Positions 1 to 7,058 are shown, numbered from the stretch's first letter. The stretch: 38,211 bases of DNA from Desulfobacterales bacterium (GCA_022361395.1 JAKSAX010000315.1:1-38211), one strand, 5' to 3'. Notes: generated from the sequence alone by a model not told the origin. Numbers and translations: made by a program.

Positions 1-343
1 ACCCGGCCTTTACAAAGAGGCTGGAATCAAACAGCCAGGCCAGGATAAACAAGATCACGGATACCAGCAGGATACCGTTGGGCATATGCACGGATACCGG
101 GTGGGCATGGTGTTTGATCATCAAATGGGTGACTTTGTCAAAACCGGTCTCAGGTTCCGGCGGCTTTTCAGGCGGGGCCGGTCCTCTCTCTGGCTCCTGT
201 GCCGGCCTGGCGGTTACGGCTTCCTCGGGTGTGTCTTCCAGGAGGACGAATTTTTCGCGGGGCACCCCGCACACGGGGCATTTCTCAGGCGGCTCGTCAC
301 CTTTGTGAATATACTTGCATACACTACATTGCCATTTTTTCAT
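1..343 (-). CDS. Rubredoxin-like domain fused to DUF2231-type membrane domain (partial)
   Basis: The gene starts at 343 and runs off the left edge, so the C-terminus is missing. AAGGA lies six bases before the ATG. Residues 1-35 form a short rubredoxin/rubrerythrin-type iron knuckle pair (CSVC, then CPVC), which would hold one Fe(Cys)4 centre. A proline- and glutamate-rich linker follows. Then comes HPVSVHMPNG leading into a hydrophobic segment, which resembles the start of DUF2231 membrane proteins. It lies 26 bp downstream of citrate synthase and is probably the last gene seen of the glutaredoxin-FTR-gltA operon. I infer a membrane-anchored electron carrier; partner and direction of electron flow are unknown. 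Confidence 0.75.
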   Translation of the reverse strand, partial: MKKWQCSVCKYIHKGDEPPEKCPVCGVPREKFVLLEDTPEEAVTARPAQEPERGPAPPEKPPEPETGFDKVTHLMIKHHAHPVSVHMPNGILLVSVILFILAWLFDSSLFVKAG

Positions 344-369
344 TTAGAATCCTTAGAGAAGTCCAGTTT

Positions 370-1554
370 TTAGCGTTCATCAATTTCAGTATAGGAACAT
401 TCGTCAGGGCCGCAGTAATCACCGACGTAAGCAGCACCGGGCCGGTACAGGGACGGCTTGGGCGCAGCCATGGCATATTGCTCTTCAATGACATGGGCGG
501 TCCACCCGCTGACCCTGGATACGGCAAACAGCGGTGTGAACAGGTCTGTGGTAATGCCCATGGAGTAAAACAGGGATGCGGAGTAAAAGTCCACGTTGCA
601 GTAAATCTCTCTCTGCTTCCGTTCTTTAAAAGCGGCCTTGCCCTTAATTTCAAGTGCCTTTGTCAGTTCGTACCAGGTGGTATCACCGGACAGTTCACCC
701 ATGCGTTTACTCATGGGGGCGAGGATGGTGGCACGGGGATCATCTGTCTGGTATACCGCATGGCCGAGTCCCATGATCAATCCGCCGGAATCCAGGATAT
801 CGTTGATATAGCCGTCGATTTTCTCCACAGACCCGATCTCCTTGAGCATTTTCATGACCCTGACATTTGCCCCGCCGTGCAGGGCGCCTGACAGGGAGCC
901 GATGGCCGCAGAGATGGCTGCATAGATATGGGCCTTTGTGGATGCGACCTGGCGGGCGGTAAAGGTGGAGGCGTTAAATGAATGCTCGGCATGGAGCACC
1001 AGCCCCGTATCAAAGAAATGGGCTGCCTCGTCATTGGGTTTTTCTCCGTTGAGCATATAGAGAAAGTTTGCTGCATGGCTTAAAGAGGTATCCGGCTCAA
1101 CCGGTTTTTTCCCGTTCCTGATCCTGTCCCAGGCCGCAGTTATGGTGGCCATTCCTGCAATAAGATTTTCTGCGGAGTACAGGGTGTTTTCCATACCTTC
1201 CCTGCCTGCGTTGGCATCGGTCTGGATCAGCATGGGGGTGACGGCCTGCAGAACATCCATGGGGTTCATATCCCGGGGCAGGGTGCCCATGAGATCATAA
1301 ACACTGTCATGCACCTTCCGTTTTCCAGCCAGGCTTTGGGTGAAATCCCCCAACTCCTCTTTTGACGGGAGACGTTCATAGAGCAGGAGGAAACAGATCT
1401 CTTCAAAACTGGCCCGTTCAGCCAGATCCTGGATCAGGTAGCCCCTGTATATCAGTTTTCCTTCCTTGCCCCGGACATCACATATTTTTGAACTTGCAAC
1501 ATCCACACCCCTTAATCCGGTATTTATTACAGACGTACATTCATTCTCATTCAT
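370..1554 (-). CDS. gltA: Citrate synthase (type II-like, 394 aa)
   Basis: Condenses oxaloacetate and acetyl-CoA to citrate in the cytoplasm. Full family length for the short form (about 370-440 aa). The catalytic triad is visible: His226 in HGGAN, His265 in GLGHAVY and Asp322 in NVDFYS, with the DPRA arginine motif just after His265. An AAGGAG box precedes the ATG. It follows the FTR gene by 35 bp on the same strand, which suggests one transcript with two thiol-redox genes. A 2-methylcitrate synthase is the main alternative; no prp genes are nearby, so citrate synthase is preferred. Placing a TCA-cycle entry enzyme behind redox genes may mean carbon flow is matched to thiol redox state, but that is inference. 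Confidence 0.93.
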   Translation of the reverse strand: MNENECTSVINTGLRGVDVASSKICDVRGKEGKLIYRGYLIQDLAERASFEEICFLLLYERLPSKEELGDFTQSLAGKRKVHDSVYDLMGTLPRDMNPMDVLQAVTPMLIQTDANAGREGMENTLYSAENLIAGMATITAAWDRIRNGKKPVEPDTSLSHAANFLYMLNGEKPNDEAAHFFDTGLVLHAEHSFNASTFTARQVASTKAHIYAAISAAIGSLSGALHGGANVRVMKMLKEIGSVEKIDGYINDILDSGGLIMGLGHAVYQTDDPRATILAPMSKRMGELSGDTTWYELTKALEIKGKAAFKERKQREIYCNVDFYSASLFYSMGITTDLFTPLFAVSRVSGWTAHVIEEQYAMAAPKPSLYRPGAAYVGDYCGPDECSYTEIDER

Positions 1555-1589
1555 GGCTGTCTCCTTGGTAAGGTTAAAATTAAGGAAAA

Positions 1590-1919
1590 TTAGAATATTT
1601 TTTCAGGCGGTCTTCTCTCCGGAACGTATTGTGACTCAATCTCATTATTGTTCAAAGCCGCGGAAATGTAAAGGCCGCAGAAGCAGGCGCCGAATTCTTC
1701 CAGATCCGGTGCCCTGTATACGCAGGGGCAGATGATATCCTTGTCTTTTTCCCTGTCCCCGCAGGCCAGCCTGCAGGGGCAGGCCATATACCCGTAGCGT
1801 TCTTTATTGAGGATAAGGGCTTCAAGCAGTTCAAAGACCAGGTCTTTGTCCTTGTTAAAATAGATGCCCTTGGCCTCCTGGGACTTTTTTAATGCCGCAT
1901 ATAGCTGGTCAACCTTCAT
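1590..1919 (-). CDS. Ferredoxin-thioredoxin reductase catalytic (beta) subunit-like protein
   Basis: A 109-aa protein carrying the FTR catalytic cysteine pattern: CPC at 47-49, CPC at 64-66 and CFC at 79-81, plus Cys53. In known FTRs these hold a 4Fe-4S cluster beside a redox-active disulfide, passing ferredoxin electrons to thioredoxin-type disulfides in two one-electron steps. The usual third motif is CHC. Here its histidine, which sits next to the cluster in plant and cyanobacterial enzymes, is Phe80. No variable (alpha) subunit is present, as in other anaerobe-type FTRs. The start overlaps the glutaredoxin end by 11 bp, so the two are translationally coupled, and that glutaredoxin is the likely partner. 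Confidence 0.88.
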   Translation of the reverse strand: MKVDQLYAALKKSQEAKGIYFNKDKDLVFELLEALILNKERYGYMACPCRLACGDREKDKDIICPCVYRAPDLEEFGACFCGLYISAALNNNEIESQYVPERRPPEKIF

Positions 1920-2175
1920 TGTTAATCCCCAATGCCTCCTTGATTTCGTTTTCTTTGTATCCGACGATTACTGTCTCATTGATTTTTATGGTGGGAAAGG
2001 AACACCGGGGATTCAGTTCCTTGATGTCCGCAAGAATCGCTTTCCGCTCTTCTCCTTCCAGGTCATCCACTTCCACATAATCATATTCAACGTCACATTC
2101 GCTTAACAGCTTTTTGGTTGATTTACAGTGACTGCAGGTGCTCAGTGCATATAGTCTCGGTTTTTCCGTTTCCAT
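1909..2175 (-). CDS. Glutaredoxin-like protein (NrdH type)
   Basis: An 88-aa single-domain thioredoxin-fold protein with active site CSHC (Cys14, Cys17) after the first strand, the cis-Pro segment SFPTIKIN near residue 60 and a following GYKENEI helix. Small redoxins of this class reduce protein disulfides and take electrons from glutathione or a reductase. No glutathione enzymes are visible here, and the next gene, overlapping by 11 bp, is an FTR catalytic subunit, so I infer a ferredoxin to FTR to glutaredoxin chain. The ATG at 2175 has a GGAGA site. First gene of the minus-strand operon; a possible sigma54 promoter lies about 95 bp upstream. Confidence 0.88.
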   Translation of the reverse strand: METEKPRLYALSTCSHCKSTKKLLSECDVEYDYVEVDDLEGEERKAILADIKELNPRCSFPTIKINETVIVGYKENEIKEALGINNEG

Positions 2176-2256
2176 TAAATGATCTCCTCAATTTTGTTAA
2201 GGTGCATCCTGTATCCTTTGGGACGTTTGGAATCTGCTGCCCCTGAATGTTTAATG

Positions 2257-2275
2257 CATGCATATAAATTGCATG
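2257..2275. promoter_or_regulatory. Inverted repeat CATGCA-N7-TGCATG
   Basis: Perfect 6-bp arms around TATAAAT, about 80 bp upstream of the glutaredoxin start. It could bind a dimeric regulator. It overlaps the weak -12 element of the sigma54-like site, so the two readings compete. Function is inferred from symmetry and position only. Confidence 0.3.
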
Positions 2276-2286
2276 TTTCGTGCCGG
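2270..2286 (-). promoter_or_regulatory. Possible sigma54 (-24/-12) promoter for the glutaredoxin operon
   Basis: On the minus strand this reads CCGGCAC-GAAAC-ATGCA. The invariant GG and GC dinucleotides have the correct spacing, but the first base of TGGCAC and the first T of TTGC differ. Start of transcription would be near 2259, giving a leader of about 80 nt. Weak on its own; it gains weight only from better matches elsewhere in the window. Confidence 0.3.
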
Positions 2287-2740
2287 TTTTGCAAGGTAAA
2301 GTTTATGGCCTGGTTCTTGCTGTTAAAAACATCAACAGCAGGCTGAGTGAAGGTGAATCGCCCGAAATCCGAAAGGATTATGGGGCAGTACTTCTGCCGG
2401 GGACACAGAAATGTATCAGGATGAGACGTATCAGCGATACAGGGTTACACAAAGCGGCCATGGCAGATCCCGGAGAGGGAATTCCCCGCCGGGGAAGGCT
2501 GCCGGAAAGCGGGGATTGCCTCCCAGGACCGTTTTAGCGTGTTAAAAGAGAGACCATTGGTTGATTATCCCTTTGCCGGAGAAGAAATGAATGATATCCT
2601 GAGCAGAATCTGATCTCCTGTTTCTGACAGATTCCGTAAAGGAAACTTAGCAGCATTGTCGTTATTGTATTTGAACAGCTTGAAATCCGTGATCAGGTGC
2701 GGATGCAACCAACTGAAGTTTAAACTGAATAGGAGAAATC

Positions 2741-3175
2741 ATGGGAAAAGTTCTGATTGTTTATGCCACCAGGTCCGAGGAAACCAAAGGAATTGCCGAT
2801 CTTATCGCCGAGGGGGTCAGGATATCCGGCCATGAGGCTGAACTCAAGCGGGTGAATGAAATAAAAAACGAGGAAGACCTAAAAGGATATGACGGTTATC
2901 TGTTCGGATCAGCCACCTACCACGGGGAGATGATCTCATCCATGAAACAATTGCTTTTTATCGCAGAGCGGGCAGAGTTGAAGGGAAAACCCGGCGGCGC
3001 ATTCGGTTCCTATGGCTGGAGCGGTGAGGCTGCGGGCAGGATCTTTGACACCATGGCCAATATTTACGGGATGGATATGGTGTCTGACGGCCCCCTGATG
3101 CTTAAGGCCGGGTGGGTGGAGGGCGGCATCCAGGCTGCCCAGGGCTACGGTAAAAACCTGTCTGCCATGATGTAA
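2741..3175 (+). CDS. Flavodoxin-domain protein
   Basis: A 144-aa FMN-binding flavodoxin fold. The N-terminal strand and phosphate loop read VLIVYATRSEET. The ring-binding segments include GSATYHGE (near 65) and FGSYGWSGEA (near 95). It is close in style to the flavodoxin half of FprA proteins (compare the AAFGSYGWSGEA segment encoded at 7059-8261) rather than to long-chain electron-transfer flavodoxins. A GGAGA site precedes the ATG. First gene of a plus-strand operon with thioredoxin nine bases downstream. Likely a low-potential one- or two-electron carrier in the cytoplasm serving the redox genes behind it; the exact partner is not evident. Confidence 0.85.
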   Translation: MGKVLIVYATRSEETKGIADLIAEGVRISGHEAELKRVNEIKNEEDLKGYDGYLFGSATYHGEMISSMKQLLFIAERAELKGKPGGAFGSYGWSGEAAGRIFDTMANIYGMDMVSDGPLMLKAGWVEGGIQAAQGYGKNLSAMM

Positions 3176-3184
3176 GGAGGGATC

Positions 3185-3628
3185 ATGCCTGATTCAGTTA
3201 TTCTGGCGTGCGAAGCATGCCGTGCGAAAAATCGGGTACCCAGGACAAGGCTGAGTGAAACCCCCGTGTGCGGCCGGTGTAAAGCCCGGCTGCCTGTGGG
3301 AAATCTGTCCCGGGTGACATCGGTGACTGATGCGAATTTCAATACGGTGGTCATGGAGGCTGCACTGCCGGTGATGGTGGACTGCTGGGCGCCCTGGTGC
3401 GGCCCGTGCCGGGCTGTCGCACCTGTTCTGGATGATCTTGCCAGGGACTATGCCGGCCGTGTCAGGATCGTCAAGTTAAACCTGGATGAAAATCCTGCCA
3501 CCGGCTCCCGGTTCGGTATTACCAGTGTGCCGACAATAATGCTGGTTAAAAATGGCCGGATCATTGAAACCCTGGTGGGCGCCCAGCCCAGGGAAATAAT
3601 GGAGGCTGCACTTGGACGTCTTATCTGA
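3185..3628 (+). CDS. trxC: Thioredoxin with N-terminal zinc ribbon (TrxC type)
   Basis: A 147-aa protein: a zinc ribbon at residues 9-32 (Cys9/Cys12 and Cys29/Cys32), then a canonical thioredoxin fold with active site WCGPC at 71-75 and the cis-Pro loop TSVPTIM. This is the thioredoxin-2 architecture, a cytoplasmic disulfide reductase whose zinc ribbon in characterised members releases metal on oxidation and alters activity. GGAGG sits just before the ATG and the gene follows flavodoxin by nine bases. Its 3' end overlaps the next gene by 17 bp. Electrons could come from an FTR-type or flavin reductase; none is adjacent on this strand. Confidence 0.92.
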   Translation: MPDSVILACEACRAKNRVPRTRLSETPVCGRCKARLPVGNLSRVTSVTDANFNTVVMEAALPVMVDCWAPWCGPCRAVAPVLDDLARDYAGRVRIVKLNLDENPATGSRFGITSVPTIMLVKNGRIIETLVGAQPREIMEAALGRLI

Positions 3629-4586
3629 GTTGGCTGAGGACAGGTTCTGTGCGTGGGTGGCAGCACACTGGGGGATCCGGGTGAAAGCGGTCCGGGATGA
3701 GTTCCAGATTCAGGGCAGTCCTGAGCGGTCCCTGTCCCGTGCCGTGTTTGCCGATGACGGGGACCGTCTTTTTCTTCTGGAAAAATTTGCCGGAGAGAAA
3801 TTTCCCGTCAGGGACCGGGTGGCCAAAACCCTGGCTCACCTGAATCAAAACGGCATGGACCGGGCATTGGCAGCCGAGCCTTCGGTTTCAGGCGAATTTT
3901 TGCCCTTTTACGGTAAGGACTGTTTTCAGGTCACCCGGTTCCTGGACAGTACTGAACTTGAGCGGCCCGGCTGGCTCTCATCCGGAAATATAGGTGAAGA
4001 AATGGCCGGGTTTCTCATCTCCATGCGCAAGGCTTCCCTGGGAATAGAGAGGAAAATTTCTTACCCCGGGTTCTCCATAAAAGAATATATCTATAAATTG
4101 TACCGGGATATGGAAACCCATAACAAAGCGGCCCACAAAATGTATCTGCCTGTACTCGGGTTTCTGGAACAGGGGTTCATGGATGCCCATGACAGTCTTA
4201 AGCCTCAGTTCTGTCACGGAGATTTTCATCCCCTGAATGTTATCTGGGACGGCCACCGGATAAGGGCTGTGATTGACTGGGAGTTTACAGGGATCAAGCC
4301 GGATTGTTATGATATGGCGAACCTGACGGGCTGTGCCGGAATAGAACACCCCGAAGGCCTTGCCATGCCCATGATTACGGAATGCCTCGAACGGGTGCGG
4401 GATGCCGGGGTTATCAGCTGGATGGGATGGAAGTGGTTTCCCGAGTATACCCTGGCCCTGCGGTTTGCCTGGCTGTCCGAATGGCTGAGAAAAAAAGATC
4501 ACGAAATGCTGGAAACGGAATTGGCCTTTATGAATATTCTCATCCGTCATATGGATGAGCTAAGGGAGATCTGGAACCTTTCTTAG
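3612..4586 (+). CDS. APH/choline-kinase-family phosphotransferase of unknown substrate
   Basis: A 324-aa kinase of the aminoglycoside/homoserine phosphotransferase fold. The Brenner catalytic loop is intact (HGDFHPLN, His202, Asp204) and the metal-binding aspartate is Asp222 in VIDWEF. The chosen start is TTG at 3612, because GGAGG at 3601-3605 is spaced six bases before it. This start overlaps the thioredoxin end by 17 bp, implying translational coupling. Placement between thioredoxin and a rhodanese-ferritin protein points to a stress or metabolite-repair kinase rather than antibiotic resistance. E. coli pairs a kinase of this fold (SrkA) with DsbA, a loose parallel only. Confidence 0.8.
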   Translation: MDVLSELAEDRFCAWVAAHWGIRVKAVRDEFQIQGSPERSLSRAVFADDGDRLFLLEKFAGEKFPVRDRVAKTLAHLNQNGMDRALAAEPSVSGEFLPFYGKDCFQVTRFLDSTELERPGWLSSGNIGEEMAGFLISMRKASLGIERKISYPGFSIKEYIYKLYRDMETHNKAAHKMYLPVLGFLEQGFMDAHDSLKPQFCHGDFHPLNVIWDGHRIRAVIDWEFTGIKPDCYDMANLTGCAGIEHPEGLAMPMITECLERVRDAGVISWMGWKWFPEYTLALRFAWLSEWLRKKDHEMLETELAFMNILIRHMDELREIWNLS

Positions 4587-4595
4587 GAGGAAGCA

Positions 4596-5408
4596 ATGAC
4601 CGGATTTATCTCACCCGAGGAGCTGGAGGCTCTGGTCCGGCAGGGCAGGGAAGCCTCATTTGTCATCATTGATGTCAGAACCCCCCGGGAATACGCCCTG
4701 GACCACATTCCCGGGGCAGTAAACATTCCGGTTTCCGGAATTGAAACACATGAACTCATCCTGGATCCCTGTGACAGGCTTGTATTTTACTGCCGGAACG
4801 GTATGCGGTCAAAGGTGGCCGCTTTTATTGCGTCAGAAGCGGGTGTTCCGGAAAACCGGATATTTAACCTGACCGGCGGCATGGCCGGGTATACCGGCGA
4901 AATTCTGCTGGATATGCCCCGGCTGGAGATCCTGTCCGGTGCCATGTCCCTGGATGAACTTTTGAACGCGGCCATGAACCTGGAAAAAGGGGCTTATCTG
5001 TTTTACGAAATGGCTGCCCCTTTATTTGAAGGGACGCCTGTTCATCCTGTAATGGTGAAAATGGGGGAGACAGAGGTCGGCCATGCCAGGAAAATATTCA
5101 ATACCCTCGACCGCCCGGACAAGGGGAGCCCCTCTTTTGAAGAGGCGTTTCAGGCCTGCTGCGGTGACATTCTGGAAGGGGGTAAAAGCCGTGTTGACAT
5201 GGAGGCCTTCTTATCCGGTATCACCGCGGAACGACGTCTTGAAGTGCTTGAATTCGCCCTGGACATGGAGTTCTCAGCCTATGACCTGTATAAAAACTGG
5301 GCACTGACACTTCCGGAGGCCCGGGCCAAAACTCTCTTTATTTCCCTTGTGCAGGCGGAAAAAGAACATATATCAGACATCATCCGCTGCCTGGACATCT
5401 GTCCCTAG
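4596..5408 (+). CDS. Rhodanese - rubrerythrin-like ferritin fusion
   Basis: A 270-aa two-domain protein. Residues 1-105 are a single rhodanese domain (IIDVRTPREY, HIPGAVNIP) with active-site Cys66 in CRNGMRS, able to carry a persulfide. Residues about 118-265 are a four-helix ferritin-like domain with the E...ExxH pattern expected of a diiron site: Glu130, Glu138, Glu160/His163 (ETEVGHA), Glu225 and Glu255/His258 (AEKEHIS). There is no signal peptide, so it is cytoplasmic. GGAGGAAG precedes the ATG, nine bases after the kinase. The fusion suggests coupling of sulfane sulfur handling to peroxide or oxygen chemistry; this role is inference. Confidence 0.9.
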   Translation: MTGFISPEELEALVRQGREASFVIIDVRTPREYALDHIPGAVNIPVSGIETHELILDPCDRLVFYCRNGMRSKVAAFIASEAGVPENRIFNLTGGMAGYTGEILLDMPRLEILSGAMSLDELLNAAMNLEKGAYLFYEMAAPLFEGTPVHPVMVKMGETEVGHARKIFNTLDRPDKGSPSFEEAFQACCGDILEGGKSRVDMEAFLSGITAERRLEVLEFALDMEFSAYDLYKNWALTLPEARAKTLFISLVQAEKEHISDIIRCLDICP

Positions 5409-5771
5409 GAAATATTTTTTATCCTTGAATTTTTTTCTTGATTTTTTAATTCGTATTTTGGTAGGATCTCTGTCAGCTTCATCTATATATTAAGTCTTCC
5501 AAAATTTTTACGAAATGTTTTAACAGAAACACAAGTGTTTCCGGCTTTTGTTGTTGATACGATTGCCTGATACAATTTTGTTTCTGGTTGTGTCCGACGT
5601 CAGGATTATTGATTGATTTTTTATTGAAATCGTTAAAAATCGAGTTGTTTGGGCAAAAATGGGGACTGAGGTCTGCCGTGGTATGGACTTTGCTTTTTTC
5701 GTAATGAAACGAAGGCGAACCAGGGGATCTGGCTCAAGCATATCAGGATTGAAATCCAGGAGGGATTGAAC
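5409..5771. other. 363-bp AT-rich intergenic region
   Basis: No coding sequence or strong hairpin found after the rhodanese-ferritin gene. The first 120 bp are T-rich on the plus strand and may dissipate transcription without a classical terminator. A sigma54-like site lies at 5678-5694 upstream of the small gene at 5772. Confidence 0.5.
5678..5694 (+). promoter_or_regulatory. Possible sigma54 (-24/-12) promoter before the small gene at 5772
   Basis: Reads GTGGTAT-GGACT-TTGCT. The -12 half is consensus and GG is in place, but -24 lacks the usual C (TGGTAT against TGGCAC). It would start transcription near 5706, about 65 nt before the ATG. The desulfoferrodoxin gene is next downstream and could be co-transcribed. 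Candidate only. Confidence 0.35.
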
Positions 5772-5996
5772 ATGTCTGAATCAAATGATCTTAGTAAAAG
5801 GAAAAAGACGTATAAAAGGGGCGTGGTTCCTTTTTACGGAGCACTAAAATCCAAAAACGAGGTTTATTTTCAGATGGCCTCCCTGTTTAAAGAGGTGACA
5901 AAGGGGGATGAGCGCCTGAGCGGTCAATGGATAGACCGGATGCTGGCCTCCCGGCAGCCAAATAGTCCTGGTAAAATTTTTATGGATAACATATAA
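5772..5996 (+). CDS. Small basic hypothetical protein (74 aa)
   Basis: The ATG at 5772 is preferred over an in-frame TTG two codons earlier because GGAGGG ends eight bases upstream. The product begins MSESNDLSKRKKTYKRG, has a lysine-rich N-terminus, no signal peptide, membrane segment or cysteines, and looks like a mixed helical cytoplasmic protein. I do not recognise a family. It lies 99 bp before desulfoferrodoxin on the same strand, so a stress-related role is possible by context, and it may have its own promoter. Good ribosome binding site and ordinary codon use argue that it is real. Confidence 0.6.
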   Translation: MSESNDLSKRKKTYKRGVVPFYGALKSKNEVYFQMASLFKEVTKGDERLSGQWIDRMLASRQPNSPGKIFMDNI

Positions 5997-6056
5997 AAAA
6001 ATAAGTTCCGGCATATCATTCTTTTTCAGCCGGGCAGGTTATCCAAGGCAAAATAG

Positions 6057-6073
6057 TTAAGTAACATACTTAA
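6057..6073. promoter_or_regulatory. Perfect 17-bp palindrome upstream of desulfoferrodoxin
   Basis: TTAAGTA-ACA-TACTTAA, 7-bp perfect arms, ends 22 bp before the desulfoferrodoxin ATG. The position over a likely core promoter or leader fits a repressor operator. It does not match the PerR, Fur or Rex consensus sequences as I know them. Confidence 0.5.
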
Positions 6074-6095
6074 AATTAAAAAAGGAGCATTATCA

Positions 6096-6476
6096 ATGGC
6101 AGAACAACTCGGTATCTATAAGTGTGAAAAATGCGGAAACATTGTACAGGTTCTTCATGGTGAACAACCCCCGGTGACCTGTTGCGGCAAACCCATGGAC
6201 AGACTGGTTGAAAACACGGTTGACGCTGCCGTGGAAAAGCATGTTCCCGTGGTTGAAAAGATCGACGGCGGCTACAAGGTAAGCGTGGGCAGTGTGGCAC
6301 ACCCCATGACACCGGATCACTGGATAGAATGGATCGAACTGACCTCCTGTGAAGGCACCTATGTTCAGCGTGTGATGCTGACCCCGGACAGCATTCCTGA
6401 AGCCACGTTTAAATGTGACGCAGACAAGGTGGTTGCCCTTGCCTATTGTAACCTCCACGGTCTCTGGAAGTCATAG
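6096..6476 (+). CDS. dfx: Desulfoferrodoxin (class I superoxide reductase)
   Basis: A 126-aa two-iron protein that reduces superoxide to hydrogen peroxide in the cytoplasm without making oxygen. Domain I (1-36) is a desulforedoxin Fe(Cys)4 site: Cys10, Cys13, Cys29, Cys30. Domain II has the superoxide reductase site: His49, His69, His75, Cys118 and His121, with Glu47 of the EKHVP loop opposite the iron. All ligands are present, so it should be active. The electron donor is usually rubredoxin, and one is encoded at 8289-8444. AAGGAGC lies before the ATG. A perfect palindrome sits 22 bp upstream and a strong terminator follows. A class I protein from a sulfate reducer is the textbook case. Confidence 0.97.
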   Translation: MAEQLGIYKCEKCGNIVQVLHGEQPPVTCCGKPMDRLVENTVDAAVEKHVPVVEKIDGGYKVSVGSVAHPMTPDHWIEWIELTSCEGTYVQRVMLTPDSIPEATFKCDADKVVALAYCNLHGLWKS

Positions 6477-6496
6477 AGTCCTCCCACAGTTCCAAT

Positions 6497-6538
6497 AAAA
6501 AAGCCCGCTGTCCGTGAGATCCGGACAGCGGGCTTTTT
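6497..6538. terminator. Strong bidirectional intrinsic terminator
   Basis: A perfect 12-bp GC-rich stem (GCCCGCTGTCCG at 6503-6514, its complement at 6522-6533) with a 7-nt loop, flanked by six A on the left and five T on the right. It ends the desulfoferrodoxin transcript on plus and the rubredoxin-fprA-rubrerythrin transcript on minus. Confidence 0.92.
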
Positions 6539-6558
6539 AAAATTCAGTAACCGGAAGC

Positions 6559-7032
6559 TTACTTAAACTCAACCAGTTTTCCTGCCAGCAACTGGATATG
6601 GCTCATCTCTTCTTTGATGATATCATCCACTTTGGATTTTCCCAGTTTTTCGGAAACCAGTTCTTTCATACCCAGGTAAAATGCTATGGAATCTTTCTCT
6701 GCGCTGATGGCAGCTTTAAGAATCCCCTTCATGCTCTCTTCGGGCTGATCTTTTTCAAAAAAGACCCGGGTATCGGCCAGGGCTTTCAGGTACAGGGCAT
6801 TCTGGTCTTCAGGATCAAAAACAGCCTCTGCTTTCTCTGCTGCACTCAGCTCCTTTTGCATCTGCGCAAAGGTCTGCTCGTGTGTATCTTCCATCTCGGC
6901 AAGGCTTAAAAGGAACTGCTTGTGGGTCTCTTCATCCACACGATTGGCTGCCGTCCTGTAGAATTTGGCTCCGTTGATTTCAATCTGCTTTGCAATTTCA
7001 AAAATATCATTGGCATTAAACTCGTTACCCAT
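6559..7032 (-). CDS. Rubrerythrin-like ferritin-family protein without rubredoxin domain
   Basis: A 157-aa four-helix protein with the rubrerythrin diiron pattern: EINGAKFY near residue 19, EMEDTH near 46, an AEKDSIAFY helix near 113 and EEMSHIQLL near 143. The C-terminal rubredoxin domain of classical rubrerythrin is absent (no CxxC at all). Such proteins reduce peroxide or store iron and need an external rubredoxin, which fits the rubredoxin gene two genes upstream. GGAGG precedes the ATG. It is the last gene of the rubredoxin-fprA operon, 26 bp after fprA, and ends at the shared terminator. Confidence is high for the family and moderate for peroxidase activity. Confidence 0.9.
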   Translation of the reverse strand: MGNEFNANDIFEIAKQIEINGAKFYRTAANRVDEETHKQFLLSLAEMEDTHEQTFAQMQKELSAAEKAEAVFDPEDQNALYLKALADTRVFFEKDQPEESMKGILKAAISAEKDSIAFYLGMKELVSEKLGKSKVDDIIKEEMSHIQLLAGKLVEFK

Positions 7033-7058
7033 ATTCGTATCCTCCGCTTCTTGTTCTG

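Larger units (their letters stand above)
2176..2740. other. 565-bp divergent intergenic region, no convincing gene
   Basis: Lies between the leftward glutaredoxin operon and the rightward flavodoxin operon. A 19-bp inverted repeat with 6-bp arms, CATGCA-N7-TGCATG, is at 2257-2275, and a weak sigma54-like site overlaps it at 2270-2286. An 85-codon frame (2280-2537) has no recognisable domain. The adjacent frame reads coherently for about 50 codons up to a stop near 2612 but has no plausible start. Together they could be the remains of a frameshifted gene. I see no tRNA or clear riboswitch. Confidence 0.5.

Noticed and set aside
199-891. 230-codon plus-strand open frame
   Set aside because: It lies antisense to citrate synthase and the rubredoxin-DUF2231 gene, both with intact catalytic or binding motifs. 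The frame has no domain.
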